A stretch of 40,331 nucleotides of DNA from Phycisphaerales bacterium (GTDB taxonomy: Bacteria > Planctomycetota > Phycisphaerae > Phycisphaerales > UBA1924): positions 1-40,331 of the forward strand of contig JADYXW010000077.1 of NCBI GenBank assembly GCA_020853975.1, written 5' to 3'. Of the stretch, positions 16,207 to 24,020 are shown one piece after another (position 1 is the stretch's first letter; every line of letters starts with the position of its first letter). The notes beneath the pieces were generated by a model. That model ran no database searches. It saw only the letters and a program-made list of their open reading frames with translations, and was not told the DNA's origin. The translations under genes and the position numbers were made by a program.

Positions 16207-17400
16207 GTGGCGCTTTTCCGGTACACAGCCTTGGGCCCCGGTGGCGCTCGCGTCTCCGGGTCTCTCGCGGGTGCCAGCGAGCAGGCGGTGCTCGCGGAGT
16301 TGGAGCATCGGCGGCTGACCCCCGTGAGCGTGACGCAGCAGGCGGCGCAGCGCGGGCTCTTCGTGCGGCGGATCGGCGCGCGCGAGCTTGGGGAGGCCTA
16401 TGGGCAGGTTGGGGACATGCTCCACGCGGGCGTGCCGTTGCTGCGGGCGCTGAGGCTGCTGGGGAGCAGGAAGGGGCGGCCTCGGCTCGCCGAGGCGTTC
16501 CGCGGGCTGGCCGAGCAGGTGGAGAAGGGCTCGGACCTTGCATCCGCGATGGAGGCGAAGGGCGAGCAGTTTGAGCCCGTGCAGGTGGCGATGGTTCGGG
16601 CGGGCGAGCGGGGCGGGTTCTTGGAACAGGTGCTGCTGCGACTTTCAGAGTTGCAGCTCAAGCAGGCGGAGCTGCGTGCCAAGCTGATCTCGAACCTGAT
16701 CTACCCGATGCTGCTGCTGCTCTTCAGCATCCTGGCGATGGTGGGCATCTTCGGTTTCCTGGTCCCGATGTACCGGCCCATGTTCGACAAGGTGAAGGGT
16801 GGTCTGCCCACGGTGACCAAGGTCGTGTTTGCGGCGAGCGACGCGATCACGGCCCACGGGCTCCTGACGGCGGGGCTCCTGGTGGCGGCGGGGTTCGGCG
16901 TGTGGACGCTGCTGAAGCGGGATGACGTGCGCGAGCGATGGGAGCGGACCAAGACGCGGCTGCCGGTGTTCGGCCCGGTGGTCCGGGGCTACGCCGCGTC
17001 TCGGTTCTGCCACCTGCTGGGCGCGATGCTGGGGAACGGGGTGCCGATGGTGGCGGCGCTGACGATCGCCCGGGACGGGGCGGGCAACGTGCTGATGTCG
17101 CGGGCGATCGACCGGGCCATCGAGGAAGTGCGCGCCGGGCGTGCGCTCTCCGGGCCGCTCACGGAGAGCGGGTTGTTCGATGACGACGTGCTGGAGATGA
17201 TCGGAGTGGGGGAGGCGGCGAACAACCTGGAATCGGTGCTCCCCAAGGTAGGGGCGGCGCTCGAAAACCGGCTCGACAGAGTGCTGACGGTCGCGATTCG
17301 GCTCATCGAGCCGATGATGCTGCTGGCCATCGCCGGCGTGATCGGCGTGGTGGCGGTGGCGCTGATTCTTCCGATGCTCAGGCTGAACGCGGGCGGGTGA
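16207..17400 (+). CDS. gspF: Type II secretion inner-membrane platform protein GspF
   Basis: 397 aa from a GTG with GGAGGC about 4 nt upstream. It has the usual N-terminal strand-rich start (FRYTALGPGGARVSGSLAG) and two T2SSF cytoplasmic helical domains. The first contains LGEAYGQVGDMLHAGVPLLRAL, split here as LGEAYGQVGDM and LHAGVPLLRAL; the second contains FCHLLGAMLGNGVPMVAAL. Three transmembrane helices lie near residues 160-190, 215-240 and 360-390. GspF sits under the pseudopilus and couples GspE to pilin extraction. Length matches the family (about 400 aa). Confidence 0.95.
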   Translation: MALFRYTALGPGGARVSGSLAGASEQAVLAELEHRRLTPVSVTQQAAQRGLFVRRIGARELGEAYGQVGDMLHAGVPLLRALRLLGSRKGRPRLAEAFRGLAEQVEKGSDLASAMEAKGEQFEPVQVAMVRAGERGGFLEQVLLRLSELQLKQAELRAKLISNLIYPMLLLLFSILAMVGIFGFLVPMYRPMFDKVKGGLPTVTKVVFAASDAITAHGLLTAGLLVAAGFGVWTLLKRDDVRERWERTKTRLPVFGPVVRGYAASRFCHLLGAMLGNGVPMVAALTIARDGAGNVLMSRAIDRAIEEVRAGRALSGPLTESGLFDDDVLEMIGVGEAANNLESVLPKVGAALENRLDRVLTVAIRLIEPMMLLAIAGVIGVVAVALILPMLRLNAGG

Positions 17401-17446
17401 GCGGGATTTCCCTTCGGGGTCGGGCAACGTCGCGGGGGGTTGGGCG

Positions 17447-17452
17447 TACAAT
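17447..17452 (+). promoter_or_regulatory. Candidate -10 box upstream of gspG
   Basis: TACAAT (one mismatch to TATAAT) lies 22 nt before the gspG ATG at 17475, leaving room for a short leader with GGGAGG. No -35 box is evident. This could be an internal promoter giving extra major pseudopilin. Confidence 0.35.
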
Positions 17453-17474
17453 CAGGGTGTGGGAGGTCTTCTTG

Positions 17475-17987
17475 ATGCGGAGGAACGCGATGGCACAACG
17501 CACACGGCGCGGGCGGCTGGCCCGGGCTTTTACCCTGTTTGAGGTCCTGATCGTGATCGCGATCATCCTGGCGCTGGGTGGCCTGGTTGCGTACAACCTG
17601 ATGGGCCGCAAGGAACAGGCGGAGAACGACCTGTGCAAGGTCGACATGAACACGCTCCGGCAGGCGCTGAAGATGTTCCGGTTCGACCACGGTCGCTACC
17701 CGACCGATGAGGAGGGTCTGGCTGTCCTCTGGAGCAAGGACTCCATGCAGGACGAGGAACAACTCAAGAAGTGGGCTTCTCGGATGGAGAAGGCCATGCC
17801 CAAGGACCGATTCGGACATGACTGGGGGTACCGCCAGCAGTCCGAGCACGGTGACGAGGCCGAGTACGACCTCTGGTCCATCGGCCGCGACGGGGTCGAG
17901 GGTACGGACGATGATGTCGTGTCATGGGACAAGGACGCGGAGGGCACGACCCCAACGGGGGATTCGTCCAAGGGCACCGGAGGCTGA
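17475..17987 (+). CDS. gspG: Major pseudopilin GspG
   Basis: 170 aa from the ATG at 17475 (GGGAGG at 17461-17466). A second ATG at 17490 also has its own GGAGGA 5 nt upstream, so either start is possible. Class III leader RA|FTLFEVLIVIAIILALGG, then GspG-specific features: DMNTLRQALKMFRFDHGRYPT, EEGLAVLW, and the C-terminal calcium-site region FGHDWGY, EYDLWSIGRDG, GTDDD. It is the main subunit of the periplasmic pseudopilus. It is slightly longer than the usual 140-150 aa because of a charged loop and a Thr/Ser/Gly tail. Confidence 0.95.
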   Translation: MRRNAMAQRTRRGRLARAFTLFEVLIVIAIILALGGLVAYNLMGRKEQAENDLCKVDMNTLRQALKMFRFDHGRYPTDEEGLAVLWSKDSMQDEEQLKKWASRMEKAMPKDRFGHDWGYRQQSEHGDEAEYDLWSIGRDGVEGTDDDVVSWDKDAEGTTPTGDSSKGTGG

Positions 17988-17990
17988 GGC

Positions 17991-18716
17991 ATGCGGGCAA
18001 GGGTCGCCAGAGCATTCACGCTTGTTGAGGTGCTGATCAGCCTCGCGCTGCTGCTCCTCATCGGCGCGATCATCTCACCCTCGCTGATGGGCCTGTCTGA
18101 CCGGGTCACGATCGATGCGGCGTGCGACGAACTGTCTGCTGCAACCTCCATCGCCGCGGCCCATGCCACGCAGCGGGCGGAACCTCTGGAACTGGTGGCG
18201 GTTTCCAAGCCCGAGGGAACGGCGATCTATGTGCGTGCGCTGGGTGGCCCTGCCCGGGAGGAACCGGCTTCGGCGAGCGAGGAACCCGCCGTGCAGGGGG
18301 ATTCCCGGCCTTGGGAGATTCGTGTCACGACCCTTCGCCCTTCGGTGGTGGTCTCGGGCCAGGACCCGCGGCCTGCCGCGCGCGAGGGGCTCTCCAGCTT
18401 GGCAAGAGAGCCGATTGTGCAGAGCGACCAGCCCGCGCCGTCGAACGAAGCGGACCCGACGCCCGCCGTCAGGCTGGCGATCTTCCTTCCCGACGGTTCC
18501 GCGGTCATCGGCCAGCGCATGTTCGTGGGCGTGCAGACCCGCACCAGGGTCGGCGAACTCAGCCCGCTGACGTCCAAGATCACTTTCCGGGACGCGCCCC
18601 CGGTTGTGGACGAGGGCGATGCCGAGGAAGGCCCCGGTTCGCTGACCGAACGTGAAGAGCATGGCCCGCTCGCTCCGGAGGATCCGGATGCCCAGTCGCC
18701 TCAGGAACGCGAGTAG
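17991..18716 (+). CDS. gspH: Minor pseudopilin GspH
   Basis: 241 aa beginning 3 nt after gspG. Class III signal RA|FTLVEVLISLALLLLIGAI followed by a GspH-like helix (DAACDELSAATSIAAAHATQ) and a beta domain. Longer than typical GspH (about 170-190 aa) owing to a Pro/Glu/Ala-rich region around residues 85-160 and an acidic tail. GspH is a minor pseudopilin near the tip of the pseudopilus. The assignment rests on the prepilin motif and the order G-H-I-J-K; sequence outside the helix is weakly conserved. It overlaps the gspI start. Confidence 0.8.
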   Translation: MRARVARAFTLVEVLISLALLLLIGAIISPSLMGLSDRVTIDAACDELSAATSIAAAHATQRAEPLELVAVSKPEGTAIYVRALGGPAREEPASASEEPAVQGDSRPWEIRVTTLRPSVVVSGQDPRPAAREGLSSLAREPIVQSDQPAPSNEADPTPAVRLAIFLPDGSAVIGQRMFVGVQTRTRVGELSPLTSKITFRDAPPVVDEGDAEEGPGSLTEREEHGPLAPEDPDAQSPQERE

Positions 18717-19179
18717 CCGGCGGGGGGGCGTCCTCCTTGAGGTGCTGCTTGCGCTTGTGCTTTTCGTGTCCGCAGCGATGGCGACCTTGAGTGTCGTTGA
18801 TCGACTCATCGAGAACTCGTACACGTTGGAGCAGCGCCGCATTGCGGCGGATCTGGCCAGGTCGGCGATGGCCAGGCTCGAGGCCGGACTCGCGACGCCC
18901 GAGACACTCTCCGGGCCCGTCAGACCCGAAGGAGACGACGGCGGCACCGCGGAGGTGTCCGACTGGGTGCTCGAGGTTCAGACCGAGACGTCACCCTTCC
19001 CCAACCTGACGAACGTCAGCGTCACGGCGATGCTGGCCCCGGGTGGGGACATCGAAAACCCCAAGTCATCTTTTACGCTCCGACAGCTCGTGCGCCTTGC
19101 ACGCCGGCAACCCGAAACGCTCCAGGATGATCCCCTGAGCGGCATGGCGGGGACGGGCCCTGAGGAGGCCGCTCCATGA
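18688..19179 (+). CDS. gspI: Minor pseudopilin GspI
   Basis: 163 aa from the ATG at 18688, chosen because GGAGGA lies 5 nt upstream; earlier in-frame starts (18652, 18661) lack this. The start lies 29 nt inside the end of gspH. The prepilin leader is RRGG|VLLEVLLALVLF, with Val rather than Phe after the glycine. A helix and a short beta domain follow. In known systems GspI joins GspJ and GspK to form the pseudopilus tip. Length is slightly above the usual 120-130 aa. It overlaps gspJ by 4 nt (ATGA). Confidence 0.8.
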   Translation: MPSRLRNASSRRGGVLLEVLLALVLFVSAAMATLSVVDRLIENSYTLEQRRIAADLARSAMARLEAGLATPETLSGPVRPEGDDGGTAEVSDWVLEVQTETSPFPNLTNVSVTAMLAPGGDIENPKSSFTLRQLVRLARRQPETLQDDPLSGMAGTGPEEAAP

Positions 19180-19823
19180 GGCGGCGGGCGTTCACCCTCT
19201 TTGAGACGCTCCTCGCGATCGTGCTGATCGTGGCACTTTCCGCCGCCGTCTTCGGGTTTCTGTGGACCCTTCTCCAGCGCCGGTCCGAGCTTGACACGGT
19301 GGGCACGAGGGGTGACGGGCTCGCGGCGATGTGGTCGCGTTTGGAGCGGGACCTGGCGACCACGTTCGCGGCGGACGGGGCCGGGGCGGCGGGGCTGCGC
19401 GGGAGTTCGTCGAGTTTGTTGGTCCGGGCGAGGGGAGTCGGGCTGGACCCGGGCAGGCTGGCGACCGAAGCGACGGGCAGCGAGTTCGTCTTTTCCGCGT
19501 CGGGCGGGGAACTGACGGGGCGGACCATCCCGGGTTCCGCGGCGGCGCCGGAAGTGCTCGCGACCGGTCTGGAACTGGTGAAGTTCAGGTACCACGACGG
19601 CGCCGAATGGCGGGACTCGTTCGATTCCGCTCAGGCAAGGGCCCTCCCGCTCGCGGTCGAGGTGTCCGTCTGGTTCGGGGGTGGCGCCGCCTCTCAACCG
19701 GAGGCGCTGCCCGACGACATTGATCTTGTGGGGAGCGAGGACGGCCCGACCCGACCGGCGGATCGCATCCGTGTCATCACGATCCCGGACGGCCCCGTGA
19801 GCGCGTGGAAGGAGGGAGCGTGA
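19176..19823 (+). CDS. gspJ: Minor pseudopilin GspJ
   Basis: 215 aa, overlapping gspI by ATGA and gspK by GTGA. Prepilin motif RRRA|FTLFETLLAIVLIVALSA. GspJ-type features further on: a helix with MWSRLERDLA and a strand region LVKFRYHDGAEWRDSF typical of the GspJ C-terminal beta domain. It belongs to the tip complex with GspI and GspK that starts pseudopilus assembly. Length matches the family (about 200 aa). Confidence 0.87.
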   Translation: MRRRAFTLFETLLAIVLIVALSAAVFGFLWTLLQRRSELDTVGTRGDGLAAMWSRLERDLATTFAADGAGAAGLRGSSSSLLVRARGVGLDPGRLATEATGSEFVFSASGGELTGRTIPGSAAAPEVLATGLELVKFRYHDGAEWRDSFDSAQARALPLAVEVSVWFGGGAASQPEALPDDIDLVGSEDGPTRPADRIRVITIPDGPVSAWKEGA

Positions 19824-21364
19824 ACGCGAGCCCCCGAACCCGCGGCACGGTCCTCATCATCACGCTGGTGGTGATCGCCGTCTCTGTCTTGCTCTGCAGC
19901 GCCATGGCGGTGCGCGTGGAGGCAAGGCTGGACACGGCGCGCGTGTCGATGGAGCGGGAGCACCTGCGGGCGCTGGCATGGTCCGGGCTCCAGGGGGTAC
20001 AGCAGGAGCTTGAGGCCCAGCGGGCCGCCATGCTGGAGGGCGAGCAGCCGACGCTCACCCGCGAGTGGGTGCTCTTCGACGACGGTGCGCACAAGGGTGT
20101 CGTGAGGTTGCTCGGCGGGGGGCCGAGCGGAACGACCAGCGAGATGAGCAGGCTGGACGTCAACCGTGCGGACGCCGGCATGCTCGCGAAGCTCCCGGGA
20201 GGGTCCGAGGACGTGGCATCGAGGATCCTCGCGACCCGGGGCGAGGGCGTCCAGGCTCCTGAGGAGCTGGTGAGGCCAGGGTCGATGACGATCGCGGAGT
20301 ACTACGGCCCCGGCCCGGCGGCGGAAGAGTCCGACCCGGATGCGCCGGAAGCGCCGTCAGGTCTGGGTGTGTGGATTACCTCGCTCGCGTACGACCCGAA
20401 CGTGCAGGGCGGGCTCGGGCGCGGGACAGCGTCCGCGGCGCACGCCGGGCAGTTTCGCGTGCATCGGGGAATCGGCTGGGGCAAGGAAATCGGTGACGAA
20501 CTCGCCTCGCGGCTCTCGCCGGGCGCTCTGAAGGCGGCCGAGGCTGCGCTGAAGTCCGAGGCGAGCTCGGCGGGCGAGCTGGTGCGGGCGATGATCGAGG
20601 TCGGCGCTGGGCCAGAAGATTGGGGCGAGGTGTTGGACCTCGTCACGGCGTCCGACGATCAGTTTCTCCCGGGGCGGGTCGACCTCAACCTCGCGCCTCC
20701 CGAGGTGCTCGCGTGCCTTCCCGGCATCAGCAACGAGGCGGCTCAGCGTCTTGCGGAGGTGCGCACGGGCCTGAGCGCCGACCGGCGCCGGAGCGTTTCG
20801 TGGCCCGTCGCCGAGGGCGCCCTGACTCCTGAGCAGTTCGTTCAGGCAGCGGACTGGCTGACGACTCGGAGCCTGGTGTGGCGCGTCAAGGTCGCCGCGG
20901 AAATCGGGCCCTCGACCCGGGACGACGCGGTCAGCGGAGGTGAGTGGACGCCGCGGGCGAGGCTGGTGTGGGAGGCCGTGATCGACGCGAGCTCGCCACA
21001 GGTGCGGGTGGCGTACCTTCGGGACGTGACGTTCCTCGCGGCGGCGGCATGGGGGCCGCAGCCGGACGCCGACAGCGAGTCGGAGGATGGACCTGCCCCG
21101 TCCGTGGGGGGGCGATCCGACCCTGCCGCGGAGGCGGACTCGAAACAAAATGTGCCCCCGCGAGTATTTGATATGCCGACATCGCTTGGTGCGCCCCGTT
21201 CTCTGGGGAGTCGGCCTGCGGTGGGGGGTGCATCCAGCCGTTCGCCGGACGTTGGGGTGCGCGAAGCTCCGGAGGCCGCACCCTCTGCTGGTGCTTCTCA
21301 GCGGGGCGGTGCAAAGCCGTTGCGGGATCGAAGGTCGGGTAGATGGGGGGCGAGCGGGCGCTGA
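19820..21364 (+). CDS. gspK: Minor pseudopilin GspK (tip), with unusual C-terminal tail
   Basis: 514 aa from the GTG at 19820 (AGGAGGG just upstream), which overlaps the gspJ stop. The N-terminal hydrophobic segment (TVLIITLVVIAVSVLLCSAM) replaces a classical GFTLLE prepilin motif, as is common in GspK, which lacks the +5 Glu. The periplasmic part has two helix-hairpin-helix-like segments, RLDVNRADAGMLAKLPG and VDLNLAPPEVLACLPG, as in T2SSK. Family members are about 320-350 aa. The last 100 residues here are low-complexity (Ser/Gly/Arg/Pro) with markedly different codon use. The stop overlaps the gspL start (TGATG). Confidence 0.87.
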   Translation: MNASPRTRGTVLIITLVVIAVSVLLCSAMAVRVEARLDTARVSMEREHLRALAWSGLQGVQQELEAQRAAMLEGEQPTLTREWVLFDDGAHKGVVRLLGGGPSGTTSEMSRLDVNRADAGMLAKLPGGSEDVASRILATRGEGVQAPEELVRPGSMTIAEYYGPGPAAEESDPDAPEAPSGLGVWITSLAYDPNVQGGLGRGTASAAHAGQFRVHRGIGWGKEIGDELASRLSPGALKAAEAALKSEASSAGELVRAMIEVGAGPEDWGEVLDLVTASDDQFLPGRVDLNLAPPEVLACLPGISNEAAQRLAEVRTGLSADRRRSVSWPVAEGALTPEQFVQAADWLTTRSLVWRVKVAAEIGPSTRDDAVSGGEWTPRARLVWEAVIDASSPQVRVAYLRDVTFLAAAAWGPQPDADSESEDGPAPSVGGRSDPAAEADSKQNVPPRVFDMPTSLGAPRSLGSRPAVGGASSRSPDVGVREAPEAAPSAGASQRGGAKPLRDRRSGRWGASGR

Positions 21365-22917
21365 TGGCAAAGTCCAGGGTCATCACGGCGATTGAGGTTG
21401 ACCGCTGGGGCGCGGCAATGCTCACGGGCGAGGTGTCGTCCGGCGGCGTCCGCATCCGAGGTTGGCACGTCGCGGCGAGGCCCGCGAACGTGCAACAGGG
21501 CGACGCTCCGGCGATCGGCGCGTGGCTGGCGAATGAGTTCCGTGCTCTCGGCCCCTCCCGCGGGCGCGTGGTGCTGGTGGTCCCCAGGCATGAGTGCGTA
21601 CTGAAGCACCTGACGGTGCCCTCGGCGCCCGAGGGCGCTGTTTCGGCGGAAGACCTCGCGGGGATTGTGCGGCTGCAGATGATCCGACAGTTGGCCCTGC
21701 CGCTGGAGGGCACCACCATCGACTTCGTGCCCCCACCCGCTGGCGCGGGCACGAGCGGCGCGGTGCTGGCGGCCGCCATGCCCGCGGAGAGGCTGGCGTG
21801 GTGGAACGAGGCCGCGGCCGCCGCGGGTATCAAGCCTGCGCGGCTGACGGTCGGCAGCGTTGGCGCCTCGGTGCTGCTCTCAGAGCTTCAGGAGCGACGG
21901 GGCGGCCCCGTGCTCGGCATTCGGGCGACCGCGGCGGGCGTGGAGTTCCTGGTTATCGAGTCCGGGGGGCTCAGCGCGTCGCGTGCGATCGACCTCGACC
22001 GCGACCCGTCCGAGCAGCCAGAGGGCTGGGCCACGCGAGTAGCGATGGAGGCACGCCGCACGTGGATGAGCCACGTCGGTGCGAGGGAGGTAGAGCTTGA
22101 CTCCGTCGCGGTTCTAGGCGACGGGTCGGAGGCTCGCGCTCTGGCCGAGCAAGCCGCGCAAGGCCTTGGTTGCATGCCCGAAACGGTTCGAGGACTCCAG
22201 GGGCAGGGGCTTCCGGATGGCGTGCCGGAAAGGCATCAGGGCGCCCTTGTGACGCTCCTGGGGATCCTCTTCGAGGAAGCGGCGGAGCGGCCCTCGCTCG
22301 ACTTCCTCAATCCGCGCCGGGCTCCAGACCGTGCCGCGGTCGCCCGCAAGGCGGTGCTCGTCGGCGCGCTCGGGCTCATCGTGCTGGGCAGCCTGTTCTT
22401 CGTCGTCGCCGACCAGAGTCTGAGCGGGTTGAGGCGGACGCTCACGCTCGCAAGGTCCGAGCGGGCGACGCTGGAAACCGAGTACGCGGGCTTCCTGGTG
22501 GAGCACGCTCGCACCAGCCACCTCGAAGAGTGGCGGGCATCCCGTGTGGACTGGGTGGCGCACCTTGATGGGCTGAGCCGCGTCTGGCCCACGCCCGGGT
22601 CCGCGGTGCTCGACGATCTGTCGGGCCGCGCCAACGCGAGGCCGGAGTATCTCCCCAAGAAAGGCTACCCGGACGGTCAGTGGAAGCGGCCCCTGACCGC
22701 CATATTCGATTTCTCAGGCAAGGTGAAGGACCGGGAAGTGTCGTCTGACCTGCGAGATCGCGTGCTGCGTGGCGAGGTGTACACGGTCGAGAGCCGGGGC
22801 GCGGACACCCCGGACAAGTTCTCTTTCCGCCTGACGACGACAATGCAGGCACCCACCGGTCGCCCGGCGGCGGAGGAAGCGGCGCCGGCCCCAGAGCCGA
22901 AGGGGGAGGGCCGGTGA
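21364..22917 (+). CDS. gspL: GspL-like inner-membrane protein
   Basis: 517 aa from the ATG overlapping the gspK stop. Residues about 1-290 form the cytoplasmic actin-like (PilM/GspL) domain, starting with VITAIEVDRWGAAML and containing VVLVVPRHECVLKHLTVPS. A single transmembrane helix (VLVGALGLIVLGSLFFVVA, about residues 331-349) is followed by a coiled coil and a periplasmic ferredoxin-like region, corresponding to the PilN part. The tail is Pro/Ala/Glu-rich. GspL links GspE in the cytoplasm to GspM and the pseudopilus. The sequence is divergent from proteobacterial GspL, so the call relies on architecture and position. It overlaps the next gene by ATGA/GTGA. Confidence 0.8.
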   Translation: MAKSRVITAIEVDRWGAAMLTGEVSSGGVRIRGWHVAARPANVQQGDAPAIGAWLANEFRALGPSRGRVVLVVPRHECVLKHLTVPSAPEGAVSAEDLAGIVRLQMIRQLALPLEGTTIDFVPPPAGAGTSGAVLAAAMPAERLAWWNEAAAAAGIKPARLTVGSVGASVLLSELQERRGGPVLGIRATAAGVEFLVIESGGLSASRAIDLDRDPSEQPEGWATRVAMEARRTWMSHVGAREVELDSVAVLGDGSEARALAEQAAQGLGCMPETVRGLQGQGLPDGVPERHQGALVTLLGILFEEAAERPSLDFLNPRRAPDRAAVARKAVLVGALGLIVLGSLFFVVADQSLSGLRRTLTLARSERATLETEYAGFLVEHARTSHLEEWRASRVDWVAHLDGLSRVWPTPGSAVLDDLSGRANARPEYLPKKGYPDGQWKRPLTAIFDFSGKVKDREVSSDLRDRVLRGEVYTVESRGADTPDKFSFRLTTTMQAPTGRPAAEEAAPAPEPKGEGR

Positions 22918-23924
22918 ACGCACTCCTGACCAAGCCCTGGGCGAGGATTGCGGCCGTGGCGTTGGTCGCGGCGGGAGCCTGGTGGGCGTTCCAGAAGGTC
23001 TATCTGGGGCCCCGCAGCCTGATCGAGGCGGACGTCCGCGTGGCCCAGGACGCGGTCGCAAGGCTCAAGTCCCAGTTGAGCGAAGAACGGGACCTGGCGC
23101 GGCGCCGGGCGGCGTCCGGCGCCGGCCTGCTCGGGAGCGAGCTGGATGTCGTGAGCGCCCGATTCCGCGATGGCCTGACCCGCGTCGGCAGCACCGCCGG
23201 GCTGGACAAGGTGATCGTGGAGCACGGGAAGCCCGTAGAGGTCATGAGCCCGGTGCTGGACGCGAAGGGCGTGTCCGTGGACCTCAAGCGGGCGCTCCGT
23301 CGCCAGCCGGATTTCCAGGTGCTCAGGGGCTCGATCCGGGGCACCGGGACGTTGGAGCAGGCGGTGGCGGCTGTCGGGATGCTCCAGGATCAGCCCTGGG
23401 TTCACCGGATCGACGCCTTCTCGCTCCGACCTATCGGCAAGGAGCGAGACCAGTTCGACCTGCGGGTGGACGTGGCGACGATCTATGCGCCAACGCTGGC
23501 GCAGAAGTCGGAGCAGGGCGCGCCGCAACTCACCCCTGCAAGCACCGAGCACGAGTCGACGTGGCGGGCTATCGCCTCGCGGAATCTGTTCCGGGCGCCG
23601 AGCGGGGCCCCGGGCAAGTCCCCGGCTCCGGTGATCATCGCCTCGGCGCCGGAAGGGGGGCGGGAGGCGTCGGGACCCGCACCCAGGGCGTTCGCGCCTT
23701 ATGAAGACTGGCGGCTGGCGGGCGTGGCATCCGGGCGGGGCGGGCTGAGCGCGCTCTTCGTCAACCTGCGGACGGGCGACCGCCTGACGGTGCTCAGGGG
23801 CGGGCAGGTGCTCGACGCCGTGCTGATCGACGGCTCGGGAGAGCAGGCGGTTGTGGAAATCGCGGGTGAACGGTTCGACGTGTCGGTTGGGAGCACCCTC
23901 GCCGCACGCAAGCCCAAGGGATAG
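22914..23924 (+). CDS. GspM/PilO-like and GspC/PilP-like fusion protein
   Basis: 336 aa, start overlapping the gspL stop. Short cytoplasmic N-terminus, one transmembrane helix (about residues 11-30), a coiled coil (DVRVAQDAVARLKSQLSEER), then a PilO/GspM-like periplasmic domain to about residue 200. The last part, from SRNLFRAP (about residue 222) through YEDWRLAGVASG to FVNLRTGDRL and a beta-rich end, resembles the HR domain of GspC or PilP, which contacts the N0 domain of the secretin. No separate gspC or gspM is present, so one protein may do both jobs: assembly platform and the bridge to the giant secretin. Domain calls are by pattern, not search. Confidence 0.7.
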   Translation: MNALLTKPWARIAAVALVAAGAWWAFQKVYLGPRSLIEADVRVAQDAVARLKSQLSEERDLARRRAASGAGLLGSELDVVSARFRDGLTRVGSTAGLDKVIVEHGKPVEVMSPVLDAKGVSVDLKRALRRQPDFQVLRGSIRGTGTLEQAVAAVGMLQDQPWVHRIDAFSLRPIGKERDQFDLRVDVATIYAPTLAQKSEQGAPQLTPASTEHESTWRAIASRNLFRAPSGAPGKSPAPVIIASAPEGGREASGPAPRAFAPYEDWRLAGVASGRGGLSALFVNLRTGDRLTVLRGGQVLDAVLIDGSGEQAVVEIAGERFDVSVGSTLAARKPKG

Positions 23925-23925
23925 G

Positions 23926-23931
23926 TAGACT
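23926..23931 (+). promoter_or_regulatory. Candidate -10 box upstream of the giant secretin
   Basis: TAGACT just after the upstream stop codon, in a 96-bp gap, the second largest between genes of the gsp run after that preceding gspG is taken into account only by its start choice. It could give the secretin a separate transcript with a leader of about 80 nt. No -35 box is evident. Confidence 0.3.
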
Positions 23932-24020
23932 CTGGCACCGACGGGACTTCCGTTGGTGACGGCGGACATTCTGCCATTCTCATGGGGTCAGGTCCGCCTT
24001 GACAGTCACGGAGGATTCCG

